From the NCBI RefSeq assembly GCF_046237015.1, contig NZ_JBJYIN010000002.1, positions 124,001 to 188,000 of the forward strand: DNA of 64,000 nucleotides, read 5' to 3'. Of this stretch, positions 15,941-25,235 are shown one piece after another. The notes under the pieces were generated by a model, which worked only from the letters and a program-made list of their open reading frames with translations, did not search any database and was not told the origin of the DNA. Position numbers and translations under genes: made by a program. How positions within the stretch are numbered: the stretch's first letter is position 1; every line of letters begins with the position of its first letter. This DNA comes from JBJYIN01 sp046237015. Lineage in GTDB: Bacteria; Pseudomonadota; Gammaproteobacteria; Enterobacterales; Enterobacteriaceae.

Positions 15941-17302
15941 TTATTTCGCGTTAGGATTGCGGGTGGTCGTGCCGGGTAAGTTACGTAATAGCAAGGCATA
16001 ATCCAGCGCGATATCGTCGGGAACCGGTAAGTAGACAATGTGTCCGTTGCCTGGTGCGACATCCGTGGCCTGACCTTTGGTATTTTGCATGGATTCAATG
16101 GTGAATTGAACATTACCGCCAGGCGTCATCATTTCCACGCTGTCGCCGCAGGAGAATTTGTTTTTGACGGCGACTTCCGCTAAACCATCGCGGCGCACAC
16201 CGGTGAATTCCCCAACAAACTGCTGACGATCCGACACGGAATAGCCGTAGTCATAATTCTGATAATCTTCATGAACGTGGCGGCGCAGGAAACCTTCGGT
16301 ATAACCACGATGGGCCAGACCTTCCAGCGTTTGTAGTAATGTCGGATCGAACGGTTTACCCGCAACGGCGTCGTCGATGGCGCGGCGATAAACCTGTGCG
16401 GTACGGGCACAGTAATAGAATGACTTGGTACGGCCTTCTATTTTCAGCGAGTGCACCTGCATTTGCGTCAGGCGTTCCACGTGTTGAATCGCGCGTAAAT
16501 CGCGGGAATTCATGATATAGGTGCCGTGTTCATCTTCAAAGGCACTCATATATTCGCCGGGGCGCTGGCTTTCTTCCAGCATAAAAACTTTATCGGTAGG
16601 TTCACCGATACCCAGCGTTGGCTCAACGTTTTTCACGGCAATGGGTTCGTGCTGATGGACGATATTACCGACTTCGTCTTCTTTACCTTCCTGAACCTTA
16701 TACTCCCAACGGCAGGCATTGGTGCAGGTTCCCTGATTCGGATCGCGTTTGTTGATATAGCCGGATAAGAGGCAACGTCCGGAATAGGCCATACACAGCG
16801 CACCGTGCACAAAAATCTCCAGCTCCATTTCCGGTACTTGCTTACGGATTTCTTCAACCTCTTCCAACGACAGTTCGCGGGATAAAATGACACGACTTAA
16901 CCCCATCTGCTGCCAGAATTTCACCGTTGCCCAGTTCACGGCATTTGCCTGAACAGAAAGATGGATCTGCATCTGGGGAAAGTTTTCTCGCACCAGCATG
17001 ATCAAACCGGGATCTGACATAATCAGCGCATCTGGTCCCATTTCAACTACGGGTTGAAGATCGCGTAAGAATGTTTTCAGCTTGGCGTTATGCGGAGCAA
17101 TATTCACAACAACATAGAATTTTTTGCCCAGTTCGTGGGCTTCGTTAATGGCTTGAGCCAACGTCTGATGATTGAATTCGTTGTTGCGAACCCGCAGGCT
17201 ATAACGAGGTTGACCAGCATAAATAGCGTCAGCGCCATAGGCAAAGGCGTAACGCATATTTTTCAGCGTACCGGCCGGAGAAAGTAGTTCCGGTTTGAAC
17301 AT
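15941..17302 (-). CDS. yegQ: tRNA 5-hydroxyuridine modification protein YegQ/TrhP (peptidase U32 family)
   Basis: The 453-residue protein matches E. coli YegQ (TrhP), which is needed for prephenate-dependent 5-hydroxylation of U34 in several tRNAs. The N-terminus FKPELLSPAGTLKNMRYAFAYGADAIYAG and the U32 signature VHGALCMAYSGRCLLSGYI are present. A cysteine-rich segment (GTCTNACRWEY) is probably an Fe-S or metal site. Despite the family name, peptidase activity is doubtful. It is monocistronic, with cyaR and yegS downstream on the same strand. Confidence 0.95.
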   Translation of the reverse strand: MFKPELLSPAGTLKNMRYAFAYGADAIYAGQPRYSLRVRNNEFNHQTLAQAINEAHELGKKFYVVVNIAPHNAKLKTFLRDLQPVVEMGPDALIMSDPGLIMLVRENFPQMQIHLSVQANAVNWATVKFWQQMGLSRVILSRELSLEEVEEIRKQVPEMELEIFVHGALCMAYSGRCLLSGYINKRDPNQGTCTNACRWEYKVQEGKEDEVGNIVHQHEPIAVKNVEPTLGIGEPTDKVFMLEESQRPGEYMSAFEDEHGTYIMNSRDLRAIQHVERLTQMQVHSLKIEGRTKSFYYCARTAQVYRRAIDDAVAGKPFDPTLLQTLEGLAHRGYTEGFLRRHVHEDYQNYDYGYSVSDRQQFVGEFTGVRRDGLAEVAVKNKFSCGDSVEMMTPGGNVQFTIESMQNTKGQATDVAPGNGHIVYLPVPDDIALDYALLLRNLPGTTTRNPNAK

Positions 17303-17477
17303 GGTGAGATTCTCGATTCTGATGACAAGTCAGGCTACCCCGACAGGGGGCAGTAAAGGCGGGGGATTCTAACGCTAATCTGTAGAAAATGCAGCAGATG
17401 GACGACGAAAAGTAGGCTTATTTGAGGCGCGATCGGTTGATAGCCTGCGAGTAACAAAGGCGCAGGCTTACAGGCGA

Positions 17478-18440
17478 TTATACGCGGCTGGCAACGATTG
17501 ATTCACCTAGCGCCGCGCGATTGTGTGGGCGAGATAAAGCCACACTGGGGCCGACAGGGACAATTTGAGTTGGGTTCAGCCAGGCGATACCATAATAGCC
17601 CGCCTTGATATGAGGGATATTCACCGTCTCGGATATTCCTGGCCACTGATACAGTTCACGCAGGTAGTTCGACAAATTGGCATAATCTTCAATTCGGCGC
17701 AGGTTACATTTAAATGCACCATGGTAGGCAACATCAAAACGGACTAGCGTGACAAAAAGACGCCAGTCTGCCTCGGTCAGGGTATCGCCCGCGAGATAAC
17801 GATGGGTTGCCAGGTGCGCTTCCAGTTCATCCAGTGTGTCGAACAATGCGGTAACCGAGAGATCGTAACTTTCCTGTGTTTTGGCAAAGCCTGTTTTATA
17901 CACACCATTATTGACATTGTGATAGATCGTCTCATTCCAACGATGGATCTCGTCGTGCAGCGTGGTCGGGTAAAAGTCCAGACGGTTGTTATTCAGATCG
18001 TTAAAGGCGTGGTTCAGAATACGAATAATATCGGCCGATTCGTTATTCACAATTCGTCCTTCGATACGATCCCATAAAACCGGCACTGAGACTTTTCCTG
18101 TGTAGTGCGGTTCGCTGGCGGTATATAGCTGATGCAGAAAACGAACGGGCTCAATGTGTTTGCCCGCATCCTGCGGGGTGGTGAATTCCCAGCCGTTATC
18201 GCCGATGCGCGGTTCAGCAATGGATACCTGAATGATATCTTCCAGTGCTTTTAGCTTGCGAAAGATCAGCGTGCGGGAAGCCCACGGGCAAAGGTAGGAG
18301 ACAAAAAGCTGGTAACGACCCGGTTCGGGAATAATCTCACTGTGCCGGAAGGTGGTTTCCTGTCGGTGAAACGCGCCATTTTTGATTTCCTCGGCGGCAA
18401 CATCACCATTAACCCATTTACCGTCTACTAAACCTGACAT
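17478..18440 (-). CDS. Glutathionyl-hydroquinone reductase (xi-class glutathione transferase)
   Basis: The 320-residue protein has the ECM4/YqjG pattern. The catalytic Cys51 lies in SYLCPWASR, followed by the thioredoxin-like fold and an all-helical C-terminal half (NNGVYKTGFAKTQESYD, LAGDTLTEADWRLFVTLVRFDVAYHGAFKCN). Such enzymes use glutathione to reduce glutathionyl-hydroquinones in the cytoplasm. It stands alone between yegQ and baeR on the minus strand. It may be a paralogue of E. coli yqjG; I leave the symbol blank because the context differs. Confidence 0.92.
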   Translation of the reverse strand: MSGLVDGKWVNGDVAAEEIKNGAFHRQETTFRHSEIIPEPGRYQLFVSYLCPWASRTLIFRKLKALEDIIQVSIAEPRIGDNGWEFTTPQDAGKHIEPVRFLHQLYTASEPHYTGKVSVPVLWDRIEGRIVNNESADIIRILNHAFNDLNNNRLDFYPTTLHDEIHRWNETIYHNVNNGVYKTGFAKTQESYDLSVTALFDTLDELEAHLATHRYLAGDTLTEADWRLFVTLVRFDVAYHGAFKCNLRRIEDYANLSNYLRELYQWPGISETVNIPHIKAGYYGIAWLNPTQIVPVGPSVALSRPHNRAALGESIVASRV

Positions 18441-18592
18441 CGTTTTATCCCCTCGTCCTATATGTCTTCATCATTATTTTAGATTAGGAAGATTAACAGC
18501 CTAAGAGAAAGAAAAAATGACAAATTTTTAAATATGTTAAACAGATTTTTTGACGAGCCGTTGTGCGGTTTGGCCGGAAAGTCGGATCGGGA

Positions 18593-19315
18593 TTAAATCG
18601 CATCGCAAGGCGCGGCTTCCCAACGATAACCAATACCGTAAACTGTGCGGATAAATGAAGTTTCATCATCAATCTGTTCCAGCTTGCGTCGCAGATTTTT
18701 GATATGGCTATCAATGGTACGATCGGTCACGACACGGTAATCGTCATAAAGCTTATCCAACAAGGCTTCACGGGAAAAAACTTTGCCCGGTTCGGTAGAA
18801 AGCGTTTTGAGCAGTCTGAATTCTGCCGGAGTGAGATCGAGATTCTGGCCGAGGTAACTGGCCTGAAAACCGTTTTTATCAATCAGTAATGCGGTTTTTT
18901 CCTGTGGATGCTGCGATTCATTTTGCCAACCGCAGCGGCGAAGCAACGTTCTGACCCTAACGACCACTTCCCGTGGGCTGAAAGGTTTGCAAATGTAATC
19001 ATCAGCACCGATCTCTAAACCGAGTAAACGGTCAATTTCCTCAATACGCGCCGTCACCATAATGATTGGCACGTTAGAAAACTGGCGAATGGTGCGGCAG
19101 ATTGTCAGCCCATCACAGCCCGGCAGCATAAGATCTAATAAAATCAATGCGGGTGAATGGTAACGCACCCAGTCAACAACATGATTTCCGTCGGTGATCC
19201 AGTGGGTGGGATAATCTGCTGTTTGCAGGTAATCGACCAGCAATTGCCCTAGCTTGGGTTCGTCTTCGACGATCAAGATGGGAGGTGGGTTGGCTAACGT
19301 GGATTCAGTTGTCAT
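18593..19315 (-). CDS. baeR: Response regulator BaeR
   Basis: This 240-residue OmpR-type regulator has a receiver domain with phospho-acceptor Asp in ALILLDLMLPGCDG and conserved Lys in DYICKPFSPRE, then a winged-helix DNA-binding domain ending SFIRTVYGIGYRWE. It follows baeS by 24 bp at the end of the mdtABCD-baeSR operon. In E. coli BaeR activates mdtABC, acrD and spy under envelope stress from indole, flavonoids or tannins. Those plant-type inducers are of interest for a plant pathogen. Confidence 0.95.
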   Translation of the reverse strand: MTTESTLANPPPILIVEDEPKLGQLLVDYLQTADYPTHWITDGNHVVDWVRYHSPALILLDLMLPGCDGLTICRTIRQFSNVPIIMVTARIEEIDRLLGLEIGADDYICKPFSPREVVVRVRTLLRRCGWQNESQHPQEKTALLIDKNGFQASYLGQNLDLTPAEFRLLKTLSTEPGKVFSREALLDKLYDDYRVVTDRTIDSHIKNLRRKLEQIDDETSFIRTVYGIGYRWEAAPCDAI

Positions 19316-19339
19316 TGTTTCAGATTCCGTATTGGCACG

Positions 19340-20713
19340 CTATTCCGTTGAAAGAAAAGGGAGTTCAACGGTAATCAATAAGCCACCCCATGAGGAATGT
19401 TCAGCATACAACCGTCCTCCATGAGCCTCAACGATATTTTTGCAGATGGCTAACCCCAAACCAGAGCCTCCGCTGGCACGGTTGCGTGAGTTTTCTGCCC
19501 GGTAAAATCGTTCAAAAATCAGCGCCAGTTGCTCTTCGGTGACGCCAGGAGCGCTGTCTTGCCAGGTGATTAGCAGCAATTTTTGGCGTCGTACGACGCG
19601 AACCGCCATTCTTCCCTGTTCGTCAGTATAGCGCAGGCTATTTTCCAGCAGGTTATTGAACAGTTGGCCTAGCCGATCGGGATCGCCGAAAACCGTGGCA
19701 TGTTCGGGAAGATCGATGGTCAGATCTATCTGTTTTTTCTGATAGCGATCGCCAAAGGCGGCAATGGCAATATGGATCAATTGCACAATATCCACGGCGA
19801 CGCGACGATAGGCCAGCGCGCCAAGATCGGAGAGTGATAGCTGATGAAGGTCGTCTACCAACTTGGTCAACGTTGTCACTTCAGCCTGTAATGAACTCAA
19901 TGAGCTGGCATTGGGTTGGCGAACACCATCTTGCAGCGCCTCAAGCTCGCCACGCAGTACGGCTAAGGGCGTTCTCAGTTCATGAGAGACATCGGCCATA
20001 AAATCACGACGGGATTGCTCATTTTTTTCCAACGCGCTGGCGAGTTGGTTAAAGTCCTGCGCTAAGCGCCCCAGTTCATCGTGTGTATTCGCCGGCACGC
20101 GTGCGCTGAAATCCCCAGCCGCCAAATGGTGTATGCCATTGACCAGCCGTTTTACCGGGGCCAATAGGCCACGTGAGGTTAACCAGGTGGCAATGATCGC
20201 CAGCAGCGTCGACAGGGCGACAATCAGCCAACTGGTTCTCTGCTGCTGTCGATCAAAGTTGATGTCGGCATTGCGGGTGAGTCGTTCAATCGGAGAAGCG
20301 ACAATCCAGCCAACGGTTTGCTGGTGTACGATAATCGGCTGCCATGTGCTGTCTCTGGACACGGGCGCGGGTGAGCCAAACAGCTTGTTTTTTTCCGCAT
20401 CCAACACCCAGAGACGTACCCGCCAGCCTTGCATGCCGTTATGAGTATTGTCATCGGTGTTTTGATCCATGGAATGCAGCATTTTAAACACCAGCCGTTC
20501 ATTATTGCGCAAAAACGACCAGTTACCATGCTGTTGATATTGCTCAGCTAATGCATCACGCAACTGAACAACGCGTTGTTCGTTACCGTGTTTGATGTAG
20601 TCAATGAACCCGCGTTCAAAACTGACGCGTACCCCCCAGTGCATGGTGATCAGCACCAGCATGCAGGTGGCGAAAATCGCGAGAAAGAGCTTGGCGGTGA
20701 TTCCGAATTTCAT
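19340..20713 (-). CDS. baeS: Sensor histidine kinase BaeS
   Basis: The 457-residue membrane kinase has an N-terminal transmembrane segment (FLAIFATCMLVLITMHW), a periplasmic sensor of about 130 residues, a second membrane helix and a HAMP domain. An H-box (FMADVSHELRTPLAVLRGELE) and an ATP-binding domain with N, G1 and G2 boxes (NNLLENSLRYT, GGSGLGLAICKNIVEAHGG) follow. The ATG at 20713 is preceded by AGGT at suitable distance; upstream in-frame codons overlap mdtD and have no ribosome site. mdtD ends 7 bp upstream. Confidence 0.95.
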   Translation of the reverse strand: MKFGITAKLFLAIFATCMLVLITMHWGVRVSFERGFIDYIKHGNEQRVVQLRDALAEQYQQHGNWSFLRNNERLVFKMLHSMDQNTDDNTHNGMQGWRVRLWVLDAEKNKLFGSPAPVSRDSTWQPIIVHQQTVGWIVASPIERLTRNADINFDRQQQRTSWLIVALSTLLAIIATWLTSRGLLAPVKRLVNGIHHLAAGDFSARVPANTHDELGRLAQDFNQLASALEKNEQSRRDFMADVSHELRTPLAVLRGELEALQDGVRQPNASSLSSLQAEVTTLTKLVDDLHQLSLSDLGALAYRRVAVDIVQLIHIAIAAFGDRYQKKQIDLTIDLPEHATVFGDPDRLGQLFNNLLENSLRYTDEQGRMAVRVVRRQKLLLITWQDSAPGVTEEQLALIFERFYRAENSRNRASGGSGLGLAICKNIVEAHGGRLYAEHSSWGGLLITVELPFLSTE

Positions 20714-20720
20714 GATGACC

Positions 20721-22121
20721 TCACGATCGACGGGAGAGCGTGGATTGCTTAACGGCATCGGTTGGCACACGTTTAAAAATCAACGCGGGCAGGGCAATGA
20801 TAACCACCATGCTGAGATACGTGTAGAGGAACACGGTGTGGGTTTCGCCACTCCCTGCCGTCATGTGCGGTTGAGAAAACATGCCTAACAGGATACCTGC
20901 AATGCTCACGCCCAGACTGGTAGACAATTGCATTGTCATTGACAGCAGACTATTACCCCCACTGGCGAGCGCATCCGGTAGATCTTTCAACGTGATCGTA
21001 TTCATGGTCGAGAAGCGGATGGCGTTTACCGTTCCAAGGAAGAACAACACGATCGGGATCATCCAGATCCATTTCATCAGTGCCACTAAGGCGAACAACG
21101 CGGTAACCAGCGCCAGCAACAGTGTGGAGGCGACTAATACTCTGCGGTAACCGAATCGATTGACGATCTGCACGACGACACGTTTCATCCCCATGCTGCC
21201 AAGCACCATCGGCACCATCATCAGCCCAGCATGGAAGGGGGAAAATCCCATTCCCAGTTGTAAAAACAGCGGGGTCATGAACGGTAACATGCCGCTACCG
21301 ATACGCGCCAGTAGCCCTCCGGTCAGACCAATAGAGAAGGTATGAGTATCGAACAGTCGTAAATTGAATAGCGCTCGCTCGTTATGTCGGGCATGTAACC
21401 AGTAGCTCAATAATGCGATCAATCCTATCGCGATCAATGCAAAAATGGCGATCGGTGGAATACCCAGGCTACGGTGACCATCTAAAGCCAAGGTGAGTGT
21501 CGCCATGCCGACGACCAGCCAAAGGAAACCGCTGATATCGAAACGCTGAGTTTGCATGGTGTAATTAGGCATCAGCAGCCAGGTTGCCAACGCACCGATA
21601 ATGCCGACCGGCAGGTTGATAAGAAAAATCCAGTGCCAACTGGCGTATTCGACCAGAAAGCCGCCAAGTGCTGGCCCCATGAGCGGGCCAATCTGACCGG
21701 GCAATGTCACGAATGTCATCGCGGCCATATATTGATCGCGCGGGACGATTTTCATCACCGTCAAACGGCCTACCGGCACCATCATGGCACCTCCCACGCC
21801 CTGAATGACTCGCGAGATCAGCAGTTCATTTAATGTTTCTGAACGTGCGCATAGCAGTGAACCCAGCGTGAAAAGCAGAATTGCCGCGAAAAAAATATTC
21901 TTCACGCCGATTCGGTCCGCCAACCAGCCGCTGGCCGGTAGCATGACGGCGACCGTCAGAACGTAAGAAACAATGACCGAATGCATATGCAGCGGGCTTT
22001 CATTCAGGCTGGCAGCCATCGATGGCAAGGCCGTATTCACTATCGTCGTATCCAGCGTCTGCATAAAGAAGCCAAAGGCGACGATCCACAGTTGCCAGCG
22101 CACGGAGGCCGGTCGGGGCAT
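20721..22121 (-). CDS. mdtD: MFS drug-efflux-type transporter MdtD
   Basis: The 466-residue protein has about 14 membrane helices and belongs to the DHA2 group of the major facilitator superfamily. Motif C-like LPGQIGPLMGPALGG and motif A-like GWLADRIGVKN are present. In E. coli MdtD lies between mdtC and baeS as here, but it has not been shown to add to drug resistance; citrate or iron-citrate export has been proposed. It starts 33 bp after mdtC ends. Confidence 0.94.
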   Translation of the reverse strand: MPRPASVRWQLWIVAFGFFMQTLDTTIVNTALPSMAASLNESPLHMHSVIVSYVLTVAVMLPASGWLADRIGVKNIFFAAILLFTLGSLLCARSETLNELLISRVIQGVGGAMMVPVGRLTVMKIVPRDQYMAAMTFVTLPGQIGPLMGPALGGFLVEYASWHWIFLINLPVGIIGALATWLLMPNYTMQTQRFDISGFLWLVVGMATLTLALDGHRSLGIPPIAIFALIAIGLIALLSYWLHARHNERALFNLRLFDTHTFSIGLTGGLLARIGSGMLPFMTPLFLQLGMGFSPFHAGLMMVPMVLGSMGMKRVVVQIVNRFGYRRVLVASTLLLALVTALFALVALMKWIWMIPIVLFFLGTVNAIRFSTMNTITLKDLPDALASGGNSLLSMTMQLSTSLGVSIAGILLGMFSQPHMTAGSGETHTVFLYTYLSMVVIIALPALIFKRVPTDAVKQSTLSRRS

Positions 22122-22154
22122 ATTTAAGACTTCCTCATTATCAATGCGACTTCA

Positions 22155-25100
22155 TCACGACAGTGACAACGCTTTCTCCGGCGTTTTACGTCGCATCATC
22201 CGCAGACGATCAAAAAACAGGTAGACCACCGGCGTGGTGTAGAGCGTCAATAGTTGGCTCATCACTAACCCGCCGACGATGGTGATACCTAATGGCTGAC
22301 GTAGCTCGGCACCGTCACCGGTGCTAAGCACCAGCGGCAGCGCGCCGAACAGCGCGGCTAACGTGGTCATCATAATCGGCCGGAATCGTAACAGACTGGC
22401 CTGAAAAATCGCGTCTTTAGCACTCATACCGCCGGTTCGCTGCGCCACTAAAGCAAAATCCACCATCATAATGGCATTCTTCTTAACAATACCGATCAAC
22501 AGCATAATGCCAATAAGCGCGATTAAACTGAACGGTGATCCAAACCATTCCAGTGCTAACAACGCGCCTACGCCCGCAGAAGGCAAGGTGGACAGGATGG
22601 TGAGCGGATGTACGTAACTTTCGTACAATATTCCCAACACGATATAGACCGTGATGATGGCAGCCAGAATCAGCAATAGCTGGGAGGATTGTGACTGCTG
22701 AAACGCCTGTGCGGTACCGGAGAATTCTCCTCGAACGGTTGAGGGGACGCCCAGCGAGGTCATGGCCCGTTCAATCGCCGTGGTGGCTTGTGACAGCGTC
22801 GACCCTTCCGGTAAGTTAAATGAAATGGTTGAAGCGGCTGACAGCCCCTGATGATTGACCGACAGCGGTGCATTAATGGGCTGCCAATGCGCAAAGTAAG
22901 ACAATGGGATAGGCTTACCGTCGTTATTAATCACAAACATCTTATCCAGCGAACTGACGTCTTGCGTATAGGCTGAATCGACCTCCATGACGACTTTATA
23001 TTGATTGAGCGGCTGATAAATGGTGGAGATCTGTCGTTGCCCAAATGCGTTATTCAACAATGCGTTGGCGCTGGCAACACTGATCTCTAACTGCGCCATG
23101 GCGTCACGGTCATAAGAGAGTGCCATTTCCGCCCCCTTGTTTTGCTGATCGGAATTGACATCGGCCAGTTCGGGGAGTGTGCTCAGCGCGTGACGAATCT
23201 TCGGCTCCCAGGAACGGAGATCGCCAAGATCGTCAGATAATAACGTGTATTGGTAACTGGCGTTCGCTTCCCGTCCTCCGATACGGATATCCTGTACCGG
23301 CATTAAAAACAGATTGGCTCCGGGCTCTTTTGCCAGCTTAATTCTCAGACGACTAATGACCTGCTGGGCGCTGACATCACGTTCAGATAGCGGCTTAAGG
23401 GAGATAAACATGGAGCCGCTGTTGGTTCTCATCCCGCCGGTAAAGCCCGTCACGTTATCCACAGCCGGATCGTCGCGCACGATGGTCATAAAATTTTGTA
23501 ATTTCACTCTCATCGCTTGAAAAGAGATGCTTTGGTCTGCCTGAATGAACCCCATCAGTCTGCCCGTATCCTGCTCAGGGAAAAACGTTTTGGGTATGCT
23601 GATATACAGCCAAATATTCAGGGCGATCGTTCCCAATAGCAGGAGCAATACCCAGCGAGCATGGTTAAGCACCCACTTGAGCGAACGGCCATAGTGCTGT
23701 TGCACCGCCGTGATAACACGGCCGAACCCGCGGTTACGCTGTTGGTTTTTGGGCGACGTGCCCCGTAGTAAACGGGCGCACATCATGGGCGTAAGCGTGA
23801 GCGAAATCAGCAGGGAAATCACAATAGCCACCGATAACGTCACGGCAAACTCCCGAAACAGCCGTCCCGCTAAGCCATCCATTAACAAGAGCGGGATGAA
23901 AACGGCGACTAGCGACAGGCTCATCGAAAGTACGGTGAATCCCACCTCCTTCACGCCTTGTAGCGAAGCCTGTTTGGGTTTCATTCCCGCTTCGATGTGG
24001 CGAGATATGTTTTCCAGCACCACAATCGCGTCATCTACGACGAAACCGGTGGCGATAGTCAGTGCCATCAATGAGAGGTTATTCAGGCTGAAACCGCATA
24101 AATACATGGCGGCAAATGTGCCAATCAGTGAAACCGGTACGGCCACGGCAGGGATCAGCGTGGCGCGTCCAGAACGTAAAAACAGAAAGACCACCAGAAT
24201 GACCAGCGCGATGGCAATCACCAGCGATTGTTCGACTTCAGCAAGTGAGGCGCGAATGGTTGGCGAGCGATCCTGCGCCACATTCAGTTGAATGGTGGTG
24301 GGAAGCGTAGCGCGGAGTGCTGGTAGCGCGGCACGAATGCTATCGACCGTTTTAATGATATTGGCGTCGGGGGATCGACGGATCATGACCAGAATCGCCG
24401 GTTTTCCGTCAGCCATCCCGGCGTTACGTGCGTCTTGTACCGCGTCTTCCACCGTTGCAACATCGCTCAGTCGTACCGCCGCACCGTTACGGTAATGAAT
24501 GATGAGTGGTTTATAGGCGTCCGCCGTCTTCAGTTCATCGTTAGTCTGGATCTGCCAATGCTGTTGGTGATTATCAATATTTCCCAACGGTTGGCGTACA
24601 TTTGCCTGGCTGATGGCCTGACGTACCGTGTCCAGCGATATTCCCTGATTGAAGAGCGTCAGAGGATTGAGGGCGACACGAACGGCGGGCAGGGAGCTGC
24701 CGCCAATAGAAACATCGCCGACGCCTTCCATCTGGGCGATTTTCTGTGCCAATTGCGTTGACGCGAAGTCATAGAGTTTCCCCTGATCGTAGGTGTCAGA
24801 CGTTAACGTCAGGATCATGATGGGGGCATCAGAAGGGTTCACCTTGCGGTAAACCGGGCGGCTCGACATTCCGGACGGCAACATATTTTGCGCCGCATTG
24901 ATCGCGGCCTGAACATCGCGGGCGGCACCGTTAATCTCGCGCTCGAGATCGAACACCAAAATAATGCGCGTGCTGCCGAGTGAACTGGTGGACGTCATTT
25001 CACTGACGCCAGCAATACGCCCCAGAGAACGTTCCAGTGGCGTCGCGACGGAAGAAGCCATCGTTTCCGGCGAGGCACCCGGTAGCGAGGCGCTAACCAA

Positions 25101-25235
25101 AATGACCGGAAACTCTACCTGCGGCAGAGGGGAAACGGGGAGCAGACGAAATCCCATCACGCCACAGAGGGTAATCGCCAGTGTCAGCAAGGTGGTCGCG
25201 ACGGGCCGATGAATGAACAGGGCGAAGAACTTCAC
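22155..25235 (-). CDS. mdtC: RND multidrug efflux pump subunit MdtC
   Basis: The 1026-residue inner-membrane RND transporter has the twelve-helix plan and two large periplasmic loops. The paired aspartates of the proton relay (GFVVDDAIVVLENISRHIEAG) are intact. It forms a heterotrimer with MdtB, coupled to the MdtA adaptor and TolC, and exports bile salts, novobiocin and plant-type phenolics in relatives. It starts with GTG at 25235, overlapping the mdtB stop by 4 bp (GTGA), so it is coupled to mdtB. Length agrees with E. coli MdtC (1025). Confidence 0.96.
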   Translation of the reverse strand: MKFFALFIHRPVATTLLTLAITLCGVMGFRLLPVSPLPQVEFPVILVSASLPGASPETMASSVATPLERSLGRIAGVSEMTSTSSLGSTRIILVFDLEREINGAARDVQAAINAAQNMLPSGMSSRPVYRKVNPSDAPIMILTLTSDTYDQGKLYDFASTQLAQKIAQMEGVGDVSIGGSSLPAVRVALNPLTLFNQGISLDTVRQAISQANVRQPLGNIDNHQQHWQIQTNDELKTADAYKPLIIHYRNGAAVRLSDVATVEDAVQDARNAGMADGKPAILVMIRRSPDANIIKTVDSIRAALPALRATLPTTIQLNVAQDRSPTIRASLAEVEQSLVIAIALVILVVFLFLRSGRATLIPAVAVPVSLIGTFAAMYLCGFSLNNLSLMALTIATGFVVDDAIVVLENISRHIEAGMKPKQASLQGVKEVGFTVLSMSLSLVAVFIPLLLMDGLAGRLFREFAVTLSVAIVISLLISLTLTPMMCARLLRGTSPKNQQRNRGFGRVITAVQQHYGRSLKWVLNHARWVLLLLLGTIALNIWLYISIPKTFFPEQDTGRLMGFIQADQSISFQAMRVKLQNFMTIVRDDPAVDNVTGFTGGMRTNSGSMFISLKPLSERDVSAQQVISRLRIKLAKEPGANLFLMPVQDIRIGGREANASYQYTLLSDDLGDLRSWEPKIRHALSTLPELADVNSDQQNKGAEMALSYDRDAMAQLEISVASANALLNNAFGQRQISTIYQPLNQYKVVMEVDSAYTQDVSSLDKMFVINNDGKPIPLSYFAHWQPINAPLSVNHQGLSAASTISFNLPEGSTLSQATTAIERAMTSLGVPSTVRGEFSGTAQAFQQSQSSQLLLILAAIITVYIVLGILYESYVHPLTILSTLPSAGVGALLALEWFGSPFSLIALIGIMLLIGIVKKNAIMMVDFALVAQRTGGMSAKDAIFQASLLRFRPIMMTTLAALFGALPLVLSTGDGAELRQPLGITIVGGLVMSQLLTLYTTPVVYLFFDRLRMMRRKTPEKALSLS

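Noticed and set aside
23710..24291. 193-codon plus-strand frame in mdtC
   Set aside because: It is antisense to the conserved RND transporter; such long antisense frames are common in GC-balanced codon patterns.
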